DNA from: an uncultured Candidatus Saccharibacteria bacterium
GTDB taxonomy: Bacteria; Patescibacteriota; Saccharimonadia; Saccharimonadales; Saccharimonadaceae
Assembly (NCBI GenBank): GCA_947427985.1
Contig: CANEKB010000001.1
Location: 1-40,604, forward strand
Direction of reading: 5' to 3'
Length of the DNA stretch: 40,604 nt
Under the pieces are notes generated by a model that was not told where the DNA came from, did no database searches, and saw nothing but the letters and a program-made list of their open reading frames with translations. Position 1 is the stretch's first letter. Each line of letters begins with the position of its first letter. A program made the position numbers and the translations under genes. Of the stretch, positions 38,048-40,604 are shown one piece after another.

Positions 38048-38082
38048 TCCGAGTGCCAAGATGATATTGCTTGACACTCGGA
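38048..38082 (+). terminator. Terminator-like hairpin after the integrase
   Basis: TCCGAGTG / CACTCGGA (8 bp), plus 4 inner pairs CAAG/CTTG after one mismatch. There is no T-run on the plus strand; on the minus strand the stem is followed by GCTTATTTTA, so it could act as a terminator from the right side or as a weak bidirectional one. Confidence 0.5.
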
Positions 38083-38095
38083 CACAAATTATGTA

Positions 38096-38124
38096 TTGAC
38101 AAACCGCCTTTGGTTTGCTACAAT
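38096..38124 (+). promoter_or_regulatory. Consensus promoter with perfect CAAACC-N6-GGTTTG spacer element
   Basis: TTGACA (38096-38101), 17-bp spacer, TACAAT (38119-38124). The inverted repeat CAAACC/GGTTTG (38100-38117) lies between -35 and -10, where a bound repressor would block polymerase. It reads toward the ABC operon in the integrated state and toward the early genes in the excised circle, if the att site lies between here and 38243. Confidence 0.75.
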
Positions 38125-38227
38125 AAGGGTAGTAAAAGATAATTAAAAACTATCTTCGGATTTTCAAAAGATATTACCAGTAGTTAGGCAAAATATACTG
38201 GATAATAAATGAAAAACGAGTTCTTAT

Positions 38228-38237
38228 ATGCTATAAT
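38228..38237 (+). promoter_or_regulatory. Extended -10 box of a leaderless ABC operon mRNA
   Basis: ATGCTATAAT, with TATAAT at 38232-38237 and the ATPase ATG 6 nt later. No ribosome-binding site is seen before the ATG, so the mRNA probably starts at the start codon. Confidence 0.6.
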
Positions 38238-38243
38238 AGAAGC

Positions 38244-38912
38244 ATGATTAAACTGAGTGAGGTAAACAAAAGTTACGGTAAGAAGCCGGTGTTAATGGAT
38301 GTGAATTTGGAGATTCCGAAGGGAGAATTCGTGATGCTAAGGGGGCGGAGCGGGTCGGGAAAGTCGACGCTGCTAAATATCATCGGCGGGATTGAACCGG
38401 CGACGAGCGGGGAGGTTTCGATTGAAGGAAAGAATGTGAATAACCTAAAAGCGAAAGAGCGGGTGGACTTTTATCGGCATAAGGTGGGGTTCATCTTCCA
38501 GGGGTTCTATCTACAGCCGCAGCTTTCGGTGATGGAAAATATTGGGCTGATGGGGACGTTCGCGGGGATGAAGCGGAGCGAGCGAGAGGTTAGAGCGCGA
38601 GAGTTAGCGAAACAGCTTGGTATTGAGGAAGTGCTGGATAGCAAACCAGCGGAGATCTCGGGCGGGCAGGCGGAACGAGCTTGTGCGGCGCGGGCGCTCT
38701 TCATGCACCCAGAGATTATCTTGGCGGACGAGCCGACAAATAATCTTGATCCGGAAAATGCACAGAATGTAATCGAAATGCTAAAACAGATTTGGCAAGA
38801 TACGGGAGCAACGGTAATCGTAGCAAGTCACGACCCGATGGTGGAGAAGTATGCGACGAAAGTCGTAAAGGTGAGCGAGGGGAGAGTGACGGATGAAGCT
38901 AAGGCTAAGTGA
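38244..38912 (+). CDS. ABC transporter ATPase (MacB/LolD type)
   Basis: A 222-residue nucleotide-binding subunit. Walker A is GRSGSGKST (34-42), the Q-loop lies at FIFQGF, the signature is ISGGQAE (138-144, I instead of L), Walker B is IILADEP (158-164) and the switch histidine is H196 (ASHDP). Length and motifs match the MacB/LolD/FtsE group that drives FtsX-like permeases. Its 3' end overlaps the first permease by 20 nt, so a complex is formed by coupled synthesis. It hydrolyses ATP at the inner face of the membrane. It may also serve the orphan permease pair at 696-3302. Confidence 0.92.
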   Translation: MIKLSEVNKSYGKKPVLMDVNLEIPKGEFVMLRGRSGSGKSTLLNIIGGIEPATSGEVSIEGKNVNNLKAKERVDFYRHKVGFIFQGFYLQPQLSVMENIGLMGTFAGMKRSEREVRARELAKQLGIEEVLDSKPAEISGGQAERACAARALFMHPEIILADEPTNNLDPENAQNVIEMLKQIWQDTGATVIVASHDPMVEKYATKVVKVSEGRVTDEAKAK

Positions 38913-40278
38913 TGCAATTCGGATTAGCTGGAGTAGCGTCGGCGGGCATAAGGTTCGAAGTTTACTGACGATAGTGACGATTGCGATTCTGTTCGGGGTG
39001 GTGCTGGGGGTGAATTTTGTCTTGCAAGGGCTGGAAGATACGGTAGTGGCGGCGTCGGTAGTGCCGACAGCGGGGAAGGTTTATATAGAATCGCAATATT
39101 ATGTTACTTCGGGGGCTCCTTCGACGATGACAGAAGAGGAAATTCTGAATCCAGACTTCGTGAAGCGGCGAGTAGAGCTGGAGGCGGATGCGGACGAGTA
39201 CGGTGGGAAGTTAGTCGGGGTGAAAACTTCATTTAACGATCGGCCACCGGTGGAAATAATAAGCGTAGAGGCAGTTGAGGAATATATTGAGCTAGATTTA
39301 GCGGGCGTGCCAGAGGGGAAGGTTCCGGTATTGGTGCCATGGAAAGGCTTTAGCTATGATGAAGCGATGTATGGCATGCAGGCGGAAGAGTTGCAACGGA
39401 ATTTTGAGGACGACTTTTATGTTGTTGGGGTGATGCCGATGACTGAGAAGGGGCGGTTGGAACTAGGAGTAGGGAATCCGTTGAACTTCCTATTGTCAAG
39501 TGTGCCGTCGAACTATGCGTACTATCCGGTTTTGATAGATGACGGTTCGGGGGTGGTGCAGAAGTATCTGAAAGAGCGAATTGATATACATCGACAAAAA
39601 CAAGAGGAGAAGTTTGCAGAGATGGTGGTGGCGGACCCAGAGATGGATGAGGAAGATTATCGAGACACGTATAATTATATAATGTCGCAGGCGATCCAGG
39701 CGGATCGGGCGGCGATATTTCAGTTCGATGATCCGCAGAAGGCGATTGCGTATGCTCTGCAACCGTATGATTATGCAAACTACTTAATGCAGCAAGATTT
39801 GTTCAGTAATACGATTTCGGTAGCGCGGAGTTTTGCTGGATTAAAGAATATGCTAGTAGTGATCGAGGTAATCTTGCTAATTGTTGCAGTGGTGATTGCG
39901 TCGCTGACCTTCGGGCATATGATCGATCAGGACGCGGCGACGATTGCGTTGTACCGGGCGATGGGGGCGACGAAGCTGCAAATTTTGCTAATCTATCTGT
40001 GCTATTTGGTGGAGCTTTGTATATTGGCGCTAGGAGTCTGCTTAGTAATTGCGTTAGGGATTGCTGGAGTGACGGCGCTAATGAACGCTGGCGAACTGAG
40101 CCAGAAGTTGCAAAAGTTTTATCGCCTAGCGGAGGCGCCACGGGTGTGGTTTGTAGCGCTAAACTGGGTGACTTGGACGGTGGTAGGAGCGGTTTTGGTG
40201 ATTGCGCCAGTGACGTTGATTTTAGCGGACCGACATTTCTCAGCGCGGAATATTGCGCGGAAGCTAAAGGAGGATTAG
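38893..40278 (+). CDS. FtsX-like ABC transporter permease
   Basis: A 461-residue permease: first helix near 25-47, a large extracytoplasmic domain (50-310), then three helices near 318-340, 365-395 and 420-440. HMIDQDAATIALYRAMGATK is the conserved cytoplasmic segment after the second helix. It is clearly paralogous to the permease at 696 (start MKLRLSDAIRIS, loop motif VSVEAVEEYIELDLAGVPEGKVPVLV-like). GAGGGGAG lies upstream within the ATPase gene. Substrate unknown; family roles include export of peptides or lipoproteins and control of cell-wall enzymes. Confidence 0.87.
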   Translation: MKLRLSDAIRISWSSVGGHKVRSLLTIVTIAILFGVVLGVNFVLQGLEDTVVAASVVPTAGKVYIESQYYVTSGAPSTMTEEEILNPDFVKRRVELEADADEYGGKLVGVKTSFNDRPPVEIISVEAVEEYIELDLAGVPEGKVPVLVPWKGFSYDEAMYGMQAEELQRNFEDDFYVVGVMPMTEKGRLELGVGNPLNFLLSSVPSNYAYYPVLIDDGSGVVQKYLKERIDIHRQKQEEKFAEMVVADPEMDEEDYRDTYNYIMSQAIQADRAAIFQFDDPQKAIAYALQPYDYANYLMQQDLFSNTISVARSFAGLKNMLVVIEVILLIVAVVIASLTFGHMIDQDAATIALYRAMGATKLQILLIYLCYLVELCILALGVCLVIALGIAGVTALMNAGELSQKLQKFYRLAEAPRVWFVALNWVTWTVVGAVLVIAPVTLILADRHFSARNIARKLKED

Positions 40279-40604
40279 GTGCGAATAAGGGATTTTCTGA
40301 AGCTGGGCGCGGCGAACATTACGGCGCACCGGAAACGGGCGACGAAAGTAGTAGCGATCGTCGGGGTACTGTTTGGCGTGTTATTGATGGCGAGTATGTT
40401 GATACAAGGGGTCGAGAATGCAGTGCTCGCGGAAATGAATCGACCGCTGGGCGGGAAGGTTCTGCTTGGCATGACGGTGAATACGCAGTATTATAAGGAG
40501 CCGCAGGCGGAGGAAATTGAGCAAGAGCGAATTCGCGAGAAGATTCGGCAATACGGCGGGGAAATAATCGAGACAGAGACGTATCAGATGGCGGGAGTGG
40601 GGGA
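40279..40604 (+). CDS. FtsX-like ABC permease, second of the pair (3' partial, GTG start)
   Basis: Begins with GTG directly after the TAG of the previous permease, with AAGGAGG 5 nt upstream. The start VRIRDFLKLGAANITAHRKR lines up with the second permease of the left operon (MRLRDYLRLGLANIACNRRR). The first helix follows (VVAIVGVLFGVLLMASMLIQG), then the extracytoplasmic domain; the frame runs open to the window edge. It completes an ATPase-permease-permease operon. Confidence 0.85.
   Translation, partial: MRIRDFLKLGAANITAHRKRATKVVAIVGVLFGVLLMASMLIQGVENAVLAEMNRPLGGKVLLGMTVNTQYYKEPQAEEIEQERIREKIRQYGGEIIETETYQMAGVG

Larger units (their letters stand above)
4400..38243. mobile_element. Integrated podovirus-like prophage carrying a DGR
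   Basis: Phage gene content is continuous from about 4840 to 38034: recombination genes, split terminase, portal, scaffold, capsid, connector, nozzle, lysis genes, giant internal virion protein and integrase. There is no tail tube, tape measure or sheath gene, and the portal-scaffold-capsid-connector-nozzle order fits a short-tailed phage. Early genes run rightward and late genes leftward, converging at 13840. The integrase at the right end would be joined to the early genes in the excised circle. Host-like genes (NUDIX, ABC transporter) border it. I found no convincing direct-repeat att pair, so both ends are approximate. No core gene is clearly destroyed; the split terminase and the frameshifted methyltransferase are the only doubts about viability. 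Confidence 0.88.

Noticed and set aside
4414..38238. 10-bp direct repeat TGCTATAATA at 4414-4423 and 38229-38238 as attL/attR core
   Set aside because: Both copies are extended -10 promoter boxes, which recur throughout the window. There is no further identity on either side, so chance is the better explanation.
39350..39778. 142-codon minus-strand frame in the right-hand permease
   Set aside because: It is a shadow of the permease gene, with His/Pro/Ser-rich nonsense composition.

Overview
The window holds a complete-looking temperate podovirus-like prophage (about 4.4 to 38.2 kb) set in a bacterial chromosome. The host genes point to Candidatus Saccharibacteria (TM7) or a related Patescibacterium. 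The reasons are paired MacB/FtsX-type permeases, a FISUMP-like surface-domain remnant, standard stop-codon use, and host genes that start 6 nt after a TATAAT box, which implies leaderless mRNAs. This taxonomic call is inference from gene style and was not tested by any search.

Layout. 1-3302: end of a secreted protein, a terminator, and two FtsX-like permeases. 3303-4840: structured intergenic DNA, a decayed FISUMP-like fragment and a NUDIX hydrolase. 4840-13842 (+): early and replication/recombination genes (RecT-like annealing protein, YqaJ-like exonuclease, YopX-like protein, HAD phosphatase, adenine methyltransferase, RusA resolvase, many tiny genes) ending with the terminase, whose large subunit is split into ATPase and nuclease genes. 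36176 down to 13839 (-): late genes, namely internal virion proteins (392 and 2028 aa), fibre proteins, a diversity-generating retroelement (DGR), amidase endolysin, holins, portal, scaffold, major capsid protein, connector, tail nozzle and tail proteins. 36418-38034 (+): promoter/operator region, a small gene over TAACGTTA repeats, and a tyrosine integrase. 38096-40604 (+): a promoter, then an ABC ATPase-permease-permease operon that runs off the window.

The main find is the DGR: target protein, tandem hairpins, Avd-type helical-bundle protein, template repeat and reverse transcriptase in order on the minus strand. Over 102 bp the template and variable repeats differ at 14 positions, and every one is an adenine of the template strand (14 of 31 adenines changed, 71 of 71 other bases identical). 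The target gene lies directly behind a collagen-like fibre gene, which suggests a diversified receptor-binding tip.

Other notable systems: an (AG)10 tract that puts the methyltransferase tail out of frame, which looks like phase variation; a compact multi-stem RNA candidate at 7254-7520; a duplicated promoter-leader in front of the connector and endolysin genes whose hairpin covers the ribosome-binding site, with a related start-codon hairpin at the portal gene; an interleaved-stem (pseudoknot-type) leader at 18750-18852; and a repeated CAAACC-N-GGTTTG operator-like element at both ends of the integrase module, one copy inside a promoter that now reads toward the host ABC operon.
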